A DNA stretch of 17,552 nt from Chloroflexota bacterium (GCA_005889285.1 VBFF01000116.1:2559-20110); one strand, 5' to 3'. Shown: positions 6,937 to 14,269, counted from the first letter of the stretch. Notes: generated from the sequence alone by a model not told the origin. Numbers and translations: made by a program.

Positions 6937-7853
6937 TGCTGCTGCCTCGGCTGTTCAGGCTGGGGAACCTGGTGATGCGGGCGCTCCCGCCGCGAGTTCG
7001 CTACCCTCTGGCGGCCATCACCGGGCGGTGCGCCTTCTACCTGATGCCCCGGCGCCGCCGGGTCGCCTTCGAGAACTTCGGCCAGGTGCTGGGCCTGCGC
7101 TGGAACGACCCGTTGGTGAAGCGCACGGCGCGGCACGCTTTCGGCAACTACTTCAAGATGTTCGCCGACTTCATGCTGATGGACACGCTTACGCCCGAGC
7201 AGATCCGGCGGATGGTCCGCCCTCAGGGCCGGGAGCGGATCGATCGTGCCCTGGCCGAAGGAAAGGGCGTGGTGGTGGTCACCGCCCATGTCTCGAATTG
7301 GGACATCCTGGCAGCCGCCTCGGCGGTCTACGGTTACCCCATCAGCGCCGTCACCAATGACTTGCCAAGCGGCGGCCTCAACGAGCTGGTCATCGCGTCC
7401 CGCGAGCGGATCGGCATGAAGATGATCGGGCTCGGACCCGGCAGCCTCCGCCAGATCATCAGGGCCCTGGGGCGAAATGAGTTGGTCGCGCTCGCGAGCG
7501 ACCTGTACAGTGGTGACCGTGGCATCCGGGTGCCGTTTTTCAACCGGCCCGCGATGTTCCCCTCAGGTCCGGCTGCTCTCGCATTGAAGACGGGCGCGCC
7601 CATCCTGCCCGTCTGGTGCCGCCGTCAGACCGATAACCTCTACATCGCGGAAGTGGAAGCTCCCATCGAAGTCAGTCGCACGGGCGACACCCAGCGCGAT
7701 ATCCAGGTGACCACGGAGCGCATCGTGCAGTTCTTCGAGCGGATCATCCGCCAGGAGCCCGACCAGTGGCTCGTCTTCCTGCCGGTGTGGCGGCTCGAGC
7801 AGGCGCCGCAAACTCCCGGCTCGCCGATGCAGCCGGTTCTCGACCCATCGTGA
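6936..7853 (+). CDS. Lysophospholipid/PIM acyltransferase, LpxL (HtrB)/PatA-like, copy 1
   Basis: A 305-residue membrane-associated acyltransferase. The catalytic HX4D is His118-VSNW-Asp123, followed by the segments F-N-R-P-A-x-F-P-S-G-P and A-L-K-T-G-A-P-I-L-P that shape the acyl-donor/acceptor site. The start is the ATG at 6936, which overlaps the ino1 TGA; a longer in-frame open stretch back to 6228 lies inside ino1 and is shadow. In mycobacteria the related PatA acylates the mannose of phosphatidylinositol mannosides, and the operon here favours a similar job over lipid A synthesis. That job is inference. It is followed by a paralogue of almost equal length through a GTGA overlap. Confidence 0.88.
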   Translation: MLLPRLFRLGNLVMRALPPRVRYPLAAITGRCAFYLMPRRRRVAFENFGQVLGLRWNDPLVKRTARHAFGNYFKMFADFMLMDTLTPEQIRRMVRPQGRERIDRALAEGKGVVVVTAHVSNWDILAAASAVYGYPISAVTNDLPSGGLNELVIASRERIGMKMIGLGPGSLRQIIRALGRNELVALASDLYSGDRGIRVPFFNRPAMFPSGPAALALKTGAPILPVWCRRQTDNLYIAEVEAPIEVSRTGDTQRDIQVTTERIVQFFERIIRQEPDQWLVFLPVWRLEQAPQTPGSPMQPVLDPS

Positions 7854-8770
7854 TCACCTATCTCGGCTTTCGCCTGATCGAGGGCATCATCGCGCGAACG
7901 CCGCGCCGGCTCGCCTACGCGATCGGCGTCGTGACCAGCACGCTCGCCTTTCCCCTGCTTGCCCGCCAGCGCAAGGCGCTGGAGTCGAATCTTCACCACG
8001 TGTTGCCTGAGATGCCCGGGCCGCAACTCCGCAAGCTGGCCTGGCGTAACTGGCTGAACTACACCAAGGCCTGGATCGATTTCTTCAAGATCCCTCGGAT
8101 GGACCGGCGCAAGCTTGGCGCGCTGCTGACCCCCTCAGGGCTTGAAAATCTCGACGCGGCGATGGCCCGCGGCAAGGGCGTCATCGTGGTGGCGCCGCAC
8201 ATGGGGTCGTGGGAGCTGGCCGCGGCCAGCTGGGCGGCGTCGTTCGGCGAGATTGGCGTGATGGTCGAGCAGATCGAACCGCGCCGGCTCTTCGAGCATG
8301 TGTCCGCCCTTCGCTCGCGCATGAACATCCGGGTGATCCCGCTGAGCCGCACCGGCGCTCGCGACATCATGCGAATGCTGAAGGAACATCGAATGGTGGT
8401 GCTCGCCATGGATCGCGACATTCTGAATACCGGCCAGCCGTTCAAGTTCTTCGGCCGGCTGACCTCATTTCCCACCGGTCCGGTCGAGATCGCCCTCAAG
8501 ACCGGCGCACCGATCCTGCCGGCCTTCTGCATCCGGGACCGCAACGACGCCTACATCGCCATCGGCGAGCCGCCACTCTTCCTCACCCCGAGTGAAGATC
8601 ATCGGGCAGACGTGCGAGGTGCCATGGAACAGATCCTGGCAACGTTTGAACGGTATATAAAGAGGTATCCGGACCAGTGGCACGTCCTCGAGCCGATCTG
8701 GCCGGAGAAGCCTGTCGTCCCGGCCGTCACCATTCCGTCACCGCCGGCGCAAGCCGCTGTGGGCGATTAA
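7850..8770 (+). CDS. Lysophospholipid/PIM acyltransferase, LpxL (HtrB)/PatA-like, copy 2
   Basis: This 306-residue paralogue of the preceding gene has the alternative catalytic pair His117-MGSW-Glu122 (HX4E) where copy 1 has HX4D. It shares the F-P-T-G-P and A-L-K-T-G-A-P-I-L-P blocks and a C-terminal Y-P-D-Q-W. The chosen start is GTG 7850, overlapping the previous TGA as GTGA; a start at 7766 would add 28 residues inside the upstream gene. Two different acyltransferases in one operon suggest two acylation events on the final lipid (for example on a mannose and on inositol), but the acceptor order cannot be read from sequence. Confidence 0.88.
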   Translation: MITYLGFRLIEGIIARTPRRLAYAIGVVTSTLAFPLLARQRKALESNLHHVLPEMPGPQLRKLAWRNWLNYTKAWIDFFKIPRMDRRKLGALLTPSGLENLDAAMARGKGVIVVAPHMGSWELAAASWAASFGEIGVMVEQIEPRRLFEHVSALRSRMNIRVIPLSRTGARDIMRMLKEHRMVVLAMDRDILNTGQPFKFFGRLTSFPTGPVEIALKTGAPILPAFCIRDRNDAYIAIGEPPLFLTPSEDHRADVRGAMEQILATFERYIKRYPDQWHVLEPIWPEKPVVPAVTIPSPPAQAAVGD

Positions 8771-8780
8771 GGAGGAACTC

Positions 8781-9506
8781 GTGGGCAAAGGCGACTTCCA
8801 CATTCATACATCGCTGAACGACGGGACCGCGACCGTCCGGGAGGTGCTCGACTACGTTCGCGATCGCACCGACCTCGACGTGATGGCGATCACCGATCAC
8901 GATCGCCTCACCGGCAGCTACCAGGCCCAGGAGATCGCCAACGAGTATCGCTTCGAGGTCGTCACCGGCTGCGAGATCACCACCCTGCACGGGCACCTGC
9001 TGGCGCTTTTCATCGAAAAGCCTATCCCCATGTGGCGCCCCCTCGATTGGACGATCGCCAAGATCCACGAGCAGGGCGGACTGGCGATCGCGGTTCATCC
9101 CTTTTCCATGCTGACCCGCAGCATTGGATTCCGCTCCTTCGACGGCATCATGAAACACCCGTCGCCGGACATCTACTTCGACGCGGTGGAGACCTTCAAC
9201 CCGTCAGTCGCCGGCCGCACCTGCGCCGCCAAGATCGATCGGCTCAACAAGAGCCGGTTTCACCTTCCCGAAGTCGGCTGCTCCGACAGCCACCACCTCC
9301 AGGGAATCGGCACCGGATACACCACGTTCCCCGGCAAGGACGCCCAGGATCTGAAGAAGGCGCTGCTGGCGAGCCAGACGAAGGCGTTCGGGGAGTACTG
9401 GGATTTCGTGACGCACCGGCGCATCGCCCAGCTGAAGTTCCGCCGCATCGGTCGCAACTGGGCCCGCATGGGACGGTCCGCTGTTCGAGCTTTCGCCCGA
9501 GGCTAG
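8781..9506 (+). CDS. PHP-domain metal-dependent phosphoesterase
   Basis: A 241-residue PHP (polymerase and histidinol phosphatase) protein with the full metal-ligand set: H7-x-H9 in DFHIHT, D39-H40-D41 in ITDHD, E65 in CEITT, H106 in AVHP, and D169-x-H171 in SDSHH. The fold stops at about residue 215 and ends in a basic, Arg-rich tail that could touch membrane lipid. The GTG start has a strong GGAGG five bases upstream. Relatives include YciV-type exonucleases and histidinol phosphatase-like enzymes. Nothing here points to histidine or DNA metabolism. Its place between acyltransferase and mannosyltransferase genes makes a lipid-linked or inositol phosphate substrate plausible (see findings). 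The substrate is inference. Confidence 0.88.
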   Translation: MGKGDFHIHTSLNDGTATVREVLDYVRDRTDLDVMAITDHDRLTGSYQAQEIANEYRFEVVTGCEITTLHGHLLALFIEKPIPMWRPLDWTIAKIHEQGGLAIAVHPFSMLTRSIGFRSFDGIMKHPSPDIYFDAVETFNPSVAGRTCAAKIDRLNKSRFHLPEVGCSDSHHLQGIGTGYTTFPGKDAQDLKKALLASQTKAFGEYWDFVTHRRIAQLKFRRIGRNWARMGRSAVRAFARG

Positions 9507-9528
9507 GGCACGTGAGGGGAAGCCGTTC

Positions 9529-10686
9529 ATGAAGGTCGGTCTCGTTTCAGCCTATGACTACGCCCATCCGGGCGGGGTCACCGAGCACGTGCGTCACCTC
9601 GCCGCCGGTCTGCGGCGACGCGGCCATGACGTCACCGTCTTTGCGCCCTGCTCGGACAAGGAACTGGCGGAACGTGAAAGCGACCTCGTCCGGGTAGGCC
9701 GCCCCTTCCCCATCCCCATGCACGGCTCAGTGGCCCGCATCACGGTCAGCCTGCACCTCACCAATCGGATCAAGCACTACGTCCGCGATGGCGGCTTCGA
9801 TGTTCTTCACTACCACGAGCCGCTGATGCCGGTGCTACCGGTCACGGCGCTCCGCCTCTCGCGGACCTGCAATGTCGGAACCTTCCATGCCTTCGCCCGC
9901 TCCAACGTCGGCTACTACTACGGCAAGCCGTTGCTGAAGCGCTATGTGCGGCGCCTCCACGCGCGCATCGCAGTTTCCAACCCGGCTCGGGAGTTCGTGC
10001 GCCACTATTTCCCGGGCGATTATCGCGTCATCCCGAACGGGATCGATTTCAAACGCTTCCAGAACCAGGCCCCCTACCCGGAGCTGCGCGATGGCATGTG
10101 CAACCTGCTCTTCGTCGGCCGGCTGGAGTATCGCAAGGGCCTCGGCTACCTCTTGCGTGCCTTCGCTCAGCTCAAGCCCCAGTACCCGAACTTGCGGCTC
10201 ATCATCGTGGGTGACGGCCCGCTGCGGCGCTGGTACGGCAACTTCCTCGCCCGCAAACAGCTCGATGATGTCGTGATGGCCGGCTACGTGCCTGCCAGCG
10301 AGCTGCCTCGCTACTACGCCAGCTGCGACATCTTCTGCTCGCCGGCGACCGGCGACGAGAGTTTCGGCATCGTCCTGCTGGAGGCGATGGCCTCCGGCAA
10401 GCCGATCGTCGCCACGAGCATCGACGGCTTCCGCGAAGTCGTGACCCACGGGCGCGACGGATTGCTGGTGGAGCGCAAGAGCCGCCGGCAGCTCTCGTAC
10501 GCCTTGCAGACGCTGATCAACAACCCGGCGCTGCGCCAGGAGATGGGCCAGGCGGGCCTCGTGAAAGCGCGCCGCTACGACTGGGAGCGCGTTATCGACG
10601 AGGTCACCGACGTCTACCACCAGGCGCTCGACCAGGCGCAGCCCGCGCCATCGATACGCCTCGAACCCAGCCTGAGTCCGCGCTGA
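9529..10686 (+). CDS. GT4 glycosyltransferase, PimA-like (phosphatidylinositol mannosyltransferase)
   Basis: A 385-residue GT-B enzyme. The N-terminal half has PGGVTEHV (14-21), HGSVAR (65-70), HYHEP (94-98) and GTFHAF with His120. The C-terminal half has IPNGID (168-173), FVGRLEYRKG (205-214) and the donor-binding EX7E (Glu277-SFGIVLL-Glu285). These match PimA, which transfers mannose from GDP-mannose to the inositol of phosphatidylinositol on the cytoplasmic face. Other GT4 enzymes share many of these motifs; the HGSVAR and GTFHAF blocks and the operon partners favour PimA. GAGGGGA ends eight bases before the ATG. The TGA overlaps the next ATG (TGATG). Confidence 0.88.
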   Translation: MKVGLVSAYDYAHPGGVTEHVRHLAAGLRRRGHDVTVFAPCSDKELAERESDLVRVGRPFPIPMHGSVARITVSLHLTNRIKHYVRDGGFDVLHYHEPLMPVLPVTALRLSRTCNVGTFHAFARSNVGYYYGKPLLKRYVRRLHARIAVSNPAREFVRHYFPGDYRVIPNGIDFKRFQNQAPYPELRDGMCNLLFVGRLEYRKGLGYLLRAFAQLKPQYPNLRLIIVGDGPLRRWYGNFLARKQLDDVVMAGYVPASELPRYYASCDIFCSPATGDESFGIVLLEAMASGKPIVATSIDGFREVVTHGRDGLLVERKSRRQLSYALQTLINNPALRQEMGQAGLVKARRYDWERVIDEVTDVYHQALDQAQPAPSIRLEPSLSPR

Positions 10687-11408
10687 TGTTCACGCAGAAA
10701 TTCCAGGCCTGGGTGCGTCGCTGGGCGGAGCGGTTCGTCGGTATCTTCCGCGAATCACCCATCACGCCCAACATGCTGACGCTATTCGGGCTCGTCATCA
10801 CGGGCGCCGGCGCCTTTCTGGTCGCGGTCAACCAGTTGCTGCTGGGCGGGCTCGTGCTGACCGTGGCCGGCTTCTTCGATGTGTTCGATGGTGCGCTCGC
10901 CCGGGCCTCCGGCAAGGTCTACCGCTACGGCGCTTTCCTCGACTCGACGGTCGACCGCTACTCCGAGGGCGTCGTCTACCTGGGAATCCTGATCTACTTC
11001 CTTCGACAGCACGACGGCCTGCAGCCGATCATCGTCTTGATCGCGCTCGCCGGGTCATTCCTGGTGAGCTACGTCCGGGCGCGTGCCCAGAGCCTCGGCT
11101 TCACCTGCGACGTGGGGATCCTCGCCCGACCGGAGCGGGTCGTCATCATCGTGGCGGGCCTGCTGCTCGAATCCGTCGGCATCAGGATCGGGTCCTGGAC
11201 ACCGCTGACGGTGGCGCTGCTCATCCTGGCGATCGGCACCAACTTCACCGCCGTGCAGCGGGTGTGGGTGGTCTGGCAGCAGAATCGGGCTGAGCTGCGG
11301 GCTACCCGCGGGGAGGCCGTTCAATCGACCGGCGCCGAACAAGCTGCCGAAGCCCAACCGGTGCGGGCGGCGATGCGGCGCTTCTTCGAGAATCTGGGCA
11401 AGACCTGA
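10686..11408 (+). CDS. CDP-alcohol phosphatidyltransferase (candidate phosphatidylinositol phosphate synthase)
   Basis: A 240-residue integral membrane enzyme with the complete signature D65-x2-D68-G-x2-A-R73-x8-G82-x3-D86-x3-D90 that binds CDP and the metal ions. Several hydrophobic helices surround it (about 29-62, 94-108, 112-128, 150-165, 172-190), with a polar C-terminal tail. With ino1 and a PimA-like gene upstream, the likely reaction is CDP-diacylglycerol plus inositol 3-phosphate to phosphatidylinositol phosphate. A phosphatidylglycerol phosphate synthase is the main alternative, since the signature is shared. It is the last gene of the operon by overlap; a 32-base gap and a new -10 box follow. 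Confidence 0.88.
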   Translation: MFTQKFQAWVRRWAERFVGIFRESPITPNMLTLFGLVITGAGAFLVAVNQLLLGGLVLTVAGFFDVFDGALARASGKVYRYGAFLDSTVDRYSEGVVYLGILIYFLRQHDGLQPIIVLIALAGSFLVSYVRARAQSLGFTCDVGILARPERVVIIVAGLLLESVGIRIGSWTPLTVALLILAIGTNFTAVQRVWVVWQQNRAELRATRGEAVQSTGAEQAAEAQPVRAAMRRFFENLGKT

Positions 11409-11434
11409 TCCGGATGTAGCCTCGCGCCACTAGG

Positions 11435-11440
11435 TATCAT
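11435..11440 (+). promoter_or_regulatory. TATCAT -10 box for the 11447 start
   Basis: TATCAT is followed by exactly six bases and a GTG at 11447. A transcript starting at that G would be leaderless. No -35 box is seen. Confidence 0.4.
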
Positions 11441-11446
11441 GTGGGC

Positions 11447-11830
11447 GTGCAGGTCGCGATCTATGCCGATCGGGATCCGGGCGGTAAGAAATTCATCGCC
11501 ACCCTCAAGCGGCGGCTGAAGAATGAAGAGATTCGCGCCTGGCAGATTCAGAAGCAGGCACCCTTCACCCTCATCCATGCCGGCGACCGATATACAAAGA
11601 TTCGCGTGACCTTCGTGCCGGCCGGCACGCCGAGTTTCAGCCGCGCCGCGAGGGCCGGCTTGCTCGGCGCCTTCAAGAACCCGGAGCCAACTCTGCTCGC
11701 CACTATCTCGGACGGCCCCTCCGCCGATCGCGTGCTCGGTTTCGTCGTCGGCATGCTCACCCGTCATGCCGAGCCGCTCGGCGTGTCCGGCGTCGGGATC
11801 CCGCTGACAGGGTCCGCCGCCAGCCGCTAG
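11447..11830 (+). CDS. Unrecognised 127-residue protein
   Basis: I do not recognise this family. The frame can start at GTG 11441 (129 residues) or GTG 11447 (127 residues, VQVAIYADRDPGG). I prefer 11447 because it lies six bases after a TATCAT box and no ribosome binding site serves either. The N-terminus has a beta-strand-like VQVAIYAD, a basic helix with K-K-F/L-K-R-R-L-K-N, then mixed strands. The C-terminal third is hydrophobic with L-G-F-V-V-G-M-L. There is no signal peptide or clear membrane helix. It follows the lipid operon on the same strand but is probably transcribed separately. Its stop overlaps the relic DUF2127 tail on the other strand. Confidence 0.6.
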   Translation: MQVAIYADRDPGGKKFIATLKRRLKNEEIRAWQIQKQAPFTLIHAGDRYTKIRVTFVPAGTPSFSRAARAGLLGAFKNPEPTLLATISDGPSADRVLGFVVGMLTRHAEPLGVSGVGIPLTGSAASR

Positions 11831-11895
11831 CTCGTCTCCGTCTCGGTCGCTACCCCGCCGCGCAGACCAAATAGATGTTTCTGCCTGGCCAGATG
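11827..11895 (-). pseudogene. Relic of the 3' end of a second DUF2127 gene
   Basis: Read on the minus strand, this stretch encodes QKHLFGLRGGVATETE followed by Thr-Ser and a TAG. That is the same sixteen residues that end the intact DUF2127 gene at 12583, where Arg-Asn and TAA follow. Similarity stops about three codons upstream, and further upstream the frame hits a stop. DNA identity over 11841-11894 is 43 of 54 by my count. Nine of the eleven differences are at third codon positions, one more is a synonymous first-position change (CTG/TTG), and only one changes an amino acid (Arg for Trp). The piece therefore diverged while still under protein-level selection. Confidence 0.75.
11841..11894. 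repeat. Left copy of a 54-base direct repeat (DUF2127 tail)
   Basis: This pairs, without gaps, with 12597-12650 at an offset of exactly 756 bases, about 80% identical. The two copies flank the pair of small paralogous genes. Confidence 0.75.
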
Positions 11896-11961
11896 GTGAC
11901 CCTATGAAAGCCCCTTTCCTGGAGAGGGTCGACGGCATGGTGGTGGAGAATACGTAAAGCG

Positions 11962-12255
11962 ATGAAGGATCCAGAGATATCGGGTGATCTACGCCGCGGC
12001 GCGCCTATTACGGCACAATTCTACGTCCATCAGGCTTACCTCTGGATGAAACTCGTTCAGCGCGAGCTTGAAGACGTCCGGAGTAGCCTTGACCTCGCCC
12101 ACGAGCTTGCCGTGCTGTATCGGCAACCAACCATGCAGATCGTGGAACTGCATGGCGACCTCCAGGCGCTCCATGAACTCCTGCGCGATCGGATCAAGGA
12201 TCTCATGCGAAAGCTCACCGAGGTCGCGGCCGGGAGCCGGGATGACGTGCATTGA
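11962..12255 (+). CDS. Small helical protein of unknown function, paralogue A
   Basis: A 97-residue protein, apparently almost all alpha-helical with heptad-like spacing. It has no Cys, no signal peptide and no membrane segment. It begins MKDPEISGDL and contains Y-V-H-Q-A, M-K-L-V-Q-R-E-L-E-D, A-H-E-L-A and I-V-E-L-H-G-D-L-Q-A-L-H-E-L. It is clearly related to the next gene along its whole length. The eight bases before the ATG (GTAAAGCG) are nearly repeated before the paralogue. I see no strong ribosome binding site. A 17-codon open frame (11904-11957) ends four bases upstream; it may be a leader or chance. Possible coiled-coil or oligomerising protein; function unknown. Confidence 0.6.
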   Translation: MKDPEISGDLRRGAPITAQFYVHQAYLWMKLVQRELEDVRSSLDLAHELAVLYRQPTMQIVELHGDLQALHELLRDRIKDLMRKLTEVAAGSRDDVH

Positions 12256-12276
12256 ATCTTCGAGCTAAGTGAAGCG

Positions 12277-12564
12277 ATGAAGGATTCAGAGGGACCGGAG
12301 GGTCCCGGCGTCGCGCCGATCATGGCCCAGACTTATATCCATATGGCTAACATCCACATGAAACTCGCTCAATGCGAGCTTGAGGACATGCTGTCGATCC
12401 TGGAGAGCGCCCACGAGTGCGCCGTCGCGGACATGGAATCAACCGTGGATATAGTGGAACTGCAAGGCGACCTCGCGGCCCTCCATGAACTCGTTGATGA
12501 TCAGATCACGAAACTGGTGCGAAAGCTCGCCCAAGTCGACGCTGGCACCTGGGGGGCTGTCTAG
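12277..12564 (+). CDS. Small helical protein of unknown function, paralogue B
   Basis: A 95-residue homologue of the preceding gene. Both share MKD-x-E at the start, then A-P-I-x-A-Q-x-Y, H-M/Q-A, M-K-L-x-Q, E-L-E-D, A-H-E, I-V-E-L-x-G-D-L-x-A-L-H-E-L and a closing R-K-L-x-x-V. It is helical and acidic, with two Cys (in Q-C-E-L and H-E-C-A) that paralogue A lacks. The two starts are 315 bases apart, so the pair arose by an old tandem duplication. Conservation is concentrated in the two predicted helices, as expected if both proteins are real and selected. It is convergent with the DUF2127 gene, whose stop is 18 bases away. Confidence 0.6.
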   Translation: MKDSEGPEGPGVAPIMAQTYIHMANIHMKLAQCELEDMLSILESAHECAVADMESTVDIVELQGDLAALHELVDDQITKLVRKLAQVDAGTWGAV

Positions 12565-12582
12565 ACGATTATTCGCAAGCGG

Positions 12583-13119
12583 TTAATTCCGTTCTGTTTC
12601 CGTCGCCACGCCGCCCCGCAAACCGAATAGATGCTTTTGCCAGGCCAGGTAGATCACGATCGCGACGTTGATCAGCAAGATGCTGATGCGCACCGGGGTC
12701 TGACGGTTGAGCACTTCCGAGACTTCCAGCGGAACACCGATGCAGCCGGCGATCACGGTGAGGTATTCGGCCCAGCGGCGCCGGCGCGCCAGCCCGACCG
12801 CTTCCGTGAGCTCCAGTAACCCGAAGAGCAGCGCACCGATTCCGATCAGCAGCACGGTCCGTGTGGAAAACTGGCCGACAGGGCGCAGCACGGTGCTGAG
12901 GACCCGCGGGATCAACCGCCGTTCCGGGTTGACGTCCAGCTCGGCCACCCACTGGCGCACCAGCGTGACCACACTCCGGCTTCGCGTCAGCAGCGCGATC
13001 CCCAGGACGAACACCAGGCTGCCGCGGATGGCCCGTTCCAGGATGATGAGGCGGACCACGGTATCGACCGGCTGCGTCTCGCGGCCGAGCTCCCGCTTGA
13101 TCTTCTGCCATAAGGTCAC
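12583..13119 (-). CDS. DUF2127 family membrane protein
   Basis: A 178-residue membrane protein matching the DUF2127 pattern. An N-terminal R-x-I-I-x-E-R-A-I-R-G segment leads into the first helix (about 29-45). A G-A-L-L-F-G-L-L-E-L-x-E-A-x-G-L-x-R-R-R-R-W-A-E segment forms a helix and loop near 92-117. Then come I-A-G-C-I-G-V-P-L-E-V-x-E and a last helix with I-N-V-A-I-V-I-Y-L-A-W. The function of the family is unknown. The GTG start overlaps the stop of the class V aminotransferase gene as GTGA, so the two are co-expressed. The last 18 codons are duplicated at 11827-11895. Confidence 0.85.
   Translation of the reverse strand: MTLWQKIKRELGRETQPVDTVVRLIILERAIRGSLVFVLGIALLTRSRSVVTLVRQWVAELDVNPERRLIPRVLSTVLRPVGQFSTRTVLLIGIGALLFGLLELTEAVGLARRRRWAEYLTVIAGCIGVPLEVSEVLNRQTPVRISILLINVAIVIYLAWQKHLFGLRGGVATETERN
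12597..12650. repeat. Right copy of the 54-base direct repeat (inside DUF2127 gene)
   Basis: Coding 3' end of the intact DUF2127 gene; see the left copy at 11841-11894. Confidence 0.75.
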
Positions 13120-14249
13120 TGCGGCAGCGCCTCGAGCAGGCGATCGAGATCCTCGTCGCTGTTGTAGTAGTGGGGCGAAGCACGCAGAAAATCGCCGCGC
13201 AACGAGATGATGACGCCGGCTTCGCGTAAGCGTGTCTGCAGCTCGGCCGGCACCATCCGCGGATGGCGGAACGACACGACGCCGGAACGCTCCGATGGCG
13301 ACATCGGCTTCAGCACCAGCTCATAGCCGCGCGTCGGTAGTTCGTCTCGCAGCCGGTCGGCCAGCCGAAGCACGGCGTCTTCGACCGCCGGCAGACCGGC
13401 GCGTAGCAGAAGGTTGATGGCCGCTCCCATGCCGAGAATCCCGGGATAGTTCGGGGCCGCCTCTTCGAAGCGTCGGGCATCCGGTTTGAGCGTGAGGTCA
13501 TACTCGAAGTACTCCTCGTCGCGGACCACGCTGTCGGTGCCGATCGTTACCGGGCTCAATCGCTCCAGCATGCGCGGTCCGACGTACGCGAAACCCACCC
13601 CGATGGGACCCAACAGCCATTTCTGGGCGCCGGCGCAGAGGAAGTCGACGGGCGTGGCTCGCAGGTCCAGCCGCAAGGCGCCGGCCGCCTGGATCGCATC
13701 CACCACCAGCAGGACATCGCGGCCCTTGAGTTGAGTGCTCAGCGCGGCGAGATCGGTCCGAAACCCGGTCCAGAATTGGACCGCGCTGATGGCCAGCACG
13801 CGAGTGCACTGGTCGCAGAGCCGCACCAGCGCCTTGACGTCGATGCGCCCGTTCTGGGCGCCTGGGTAGAGACGGAGTTCGACACCCTTTCGTTTGAGCC
13901 CCATCCAGGGGTAGATGTTGGCCGGGAATTCCCGGTCCACGCCGACGATGTTGTCACCGGCTTCCCAGTCGAGACCCGCCGCCACCAGGCCCAGGCCCGA
14001 GGTCGTGTTCTTGGTGAAGGCGATCGACTCCGGACCTACGGCGAGCAACTCCGCGATCCGCCCGCGAACCTGGCTGCGAAACCGCTCCCAGTGCGCCGGC
14101 TCGAACGGTTCCTCGGTCAAACGCCCAAGGAACACCTCGATGGTAGACCGGACCGGCGTGGCGAGCGGCGCGATGGCGGCGTGATCGAGATAAGCGTAGC
14201 GGCGCGCAATCGGATATAGCGCTCGCATCTCCTGCGGCGTGAGCGGCAT
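13116..14249 (-). CDS. Class V aminotransferase (cysteine desulfurase / isopenicillin N epimerase-like)
   Basis: A 377-residue PLP enzyme of fold type I. The family features are Y-L-D-H-A-A (20-25), T-K-N-T-T (79-83, phosphate binding), V-V-D-A-I-Q with Asp174 contacting the pyridine nitrogen and Gln177 near it, and the PLP lysine Lys200 in C-A-G-A-Q-K-W-L-L-G-P. The common His before the lysine is replaced by Gln. The Cys-loop of true IscS/SufS desulfurases is not evident near residue 330-345, so an epimerase/lyase or selenocysteine lyase-like reaction is also possible and the substrate is open. The ATG at 14249 is 23 bases from the divergent CsaA start. It is coupled to the DUF2127 gene by GTGA. 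Confidence 0.85.
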   Translation of the reverse strand: MPLTPQEMRALYPIARRYAYLDHAAIAPLATPVRSTIEVFLGRLTEEPFEPAHWERFRSQVRGRIAELLAVGPESIAFTKNTTSGLGLVAAGLDWEAGDNIVGVDREFPANIYPWMGLKRKGVELRLYPGAQNGRIDVKALVRLCDQCTRVLAISAVQFWTGFRTDLAALSTQLKGRDVLLVVDAIQAAGALRLDLRATPVDFLCAGAQKWLLGPIGVGFAYVGPRMLERLSPVTIGTDSVVRDEEYFEYDLTLKPDARRFEEAAPNYPGILGMGAAINLLLRAGLPAVEDAVLRLADRLRDELPTRGYELVLKPMSPSERSGVVSFRHPRMVPAELQTRLREAGVIISLRGDFLRASPHYYNSDEDLDRLLEALPQ

Positions 14250-14258
14250 ACCTTGGGC

Positions 14259-14269
14259 ACACTACACTA
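14259..14269. promoter_or_regulatory. Overlapping divergent -10 elements between class V aminotransferase and csaA
   Basis: The direct repeat ACACTACACTA supplies TACACT on the plus strand (14263-14268, four bases before ATG 14273). It also supplies TAGTGT on the minus strand (14264-14259, nine bases before ATG 14249). The whole intergenic space is 23 bases, so both promoters must overlap here or lie inside the opposing genes. Confidence 0.35.

Noticed and set aside
11904..11957. 17-codon open frame just before paralogue A as a regulatory leader peptide
   Set aside because: Too short to judge, no attenuator-like hairpin or codon run, and no equivalent before paralogue B.
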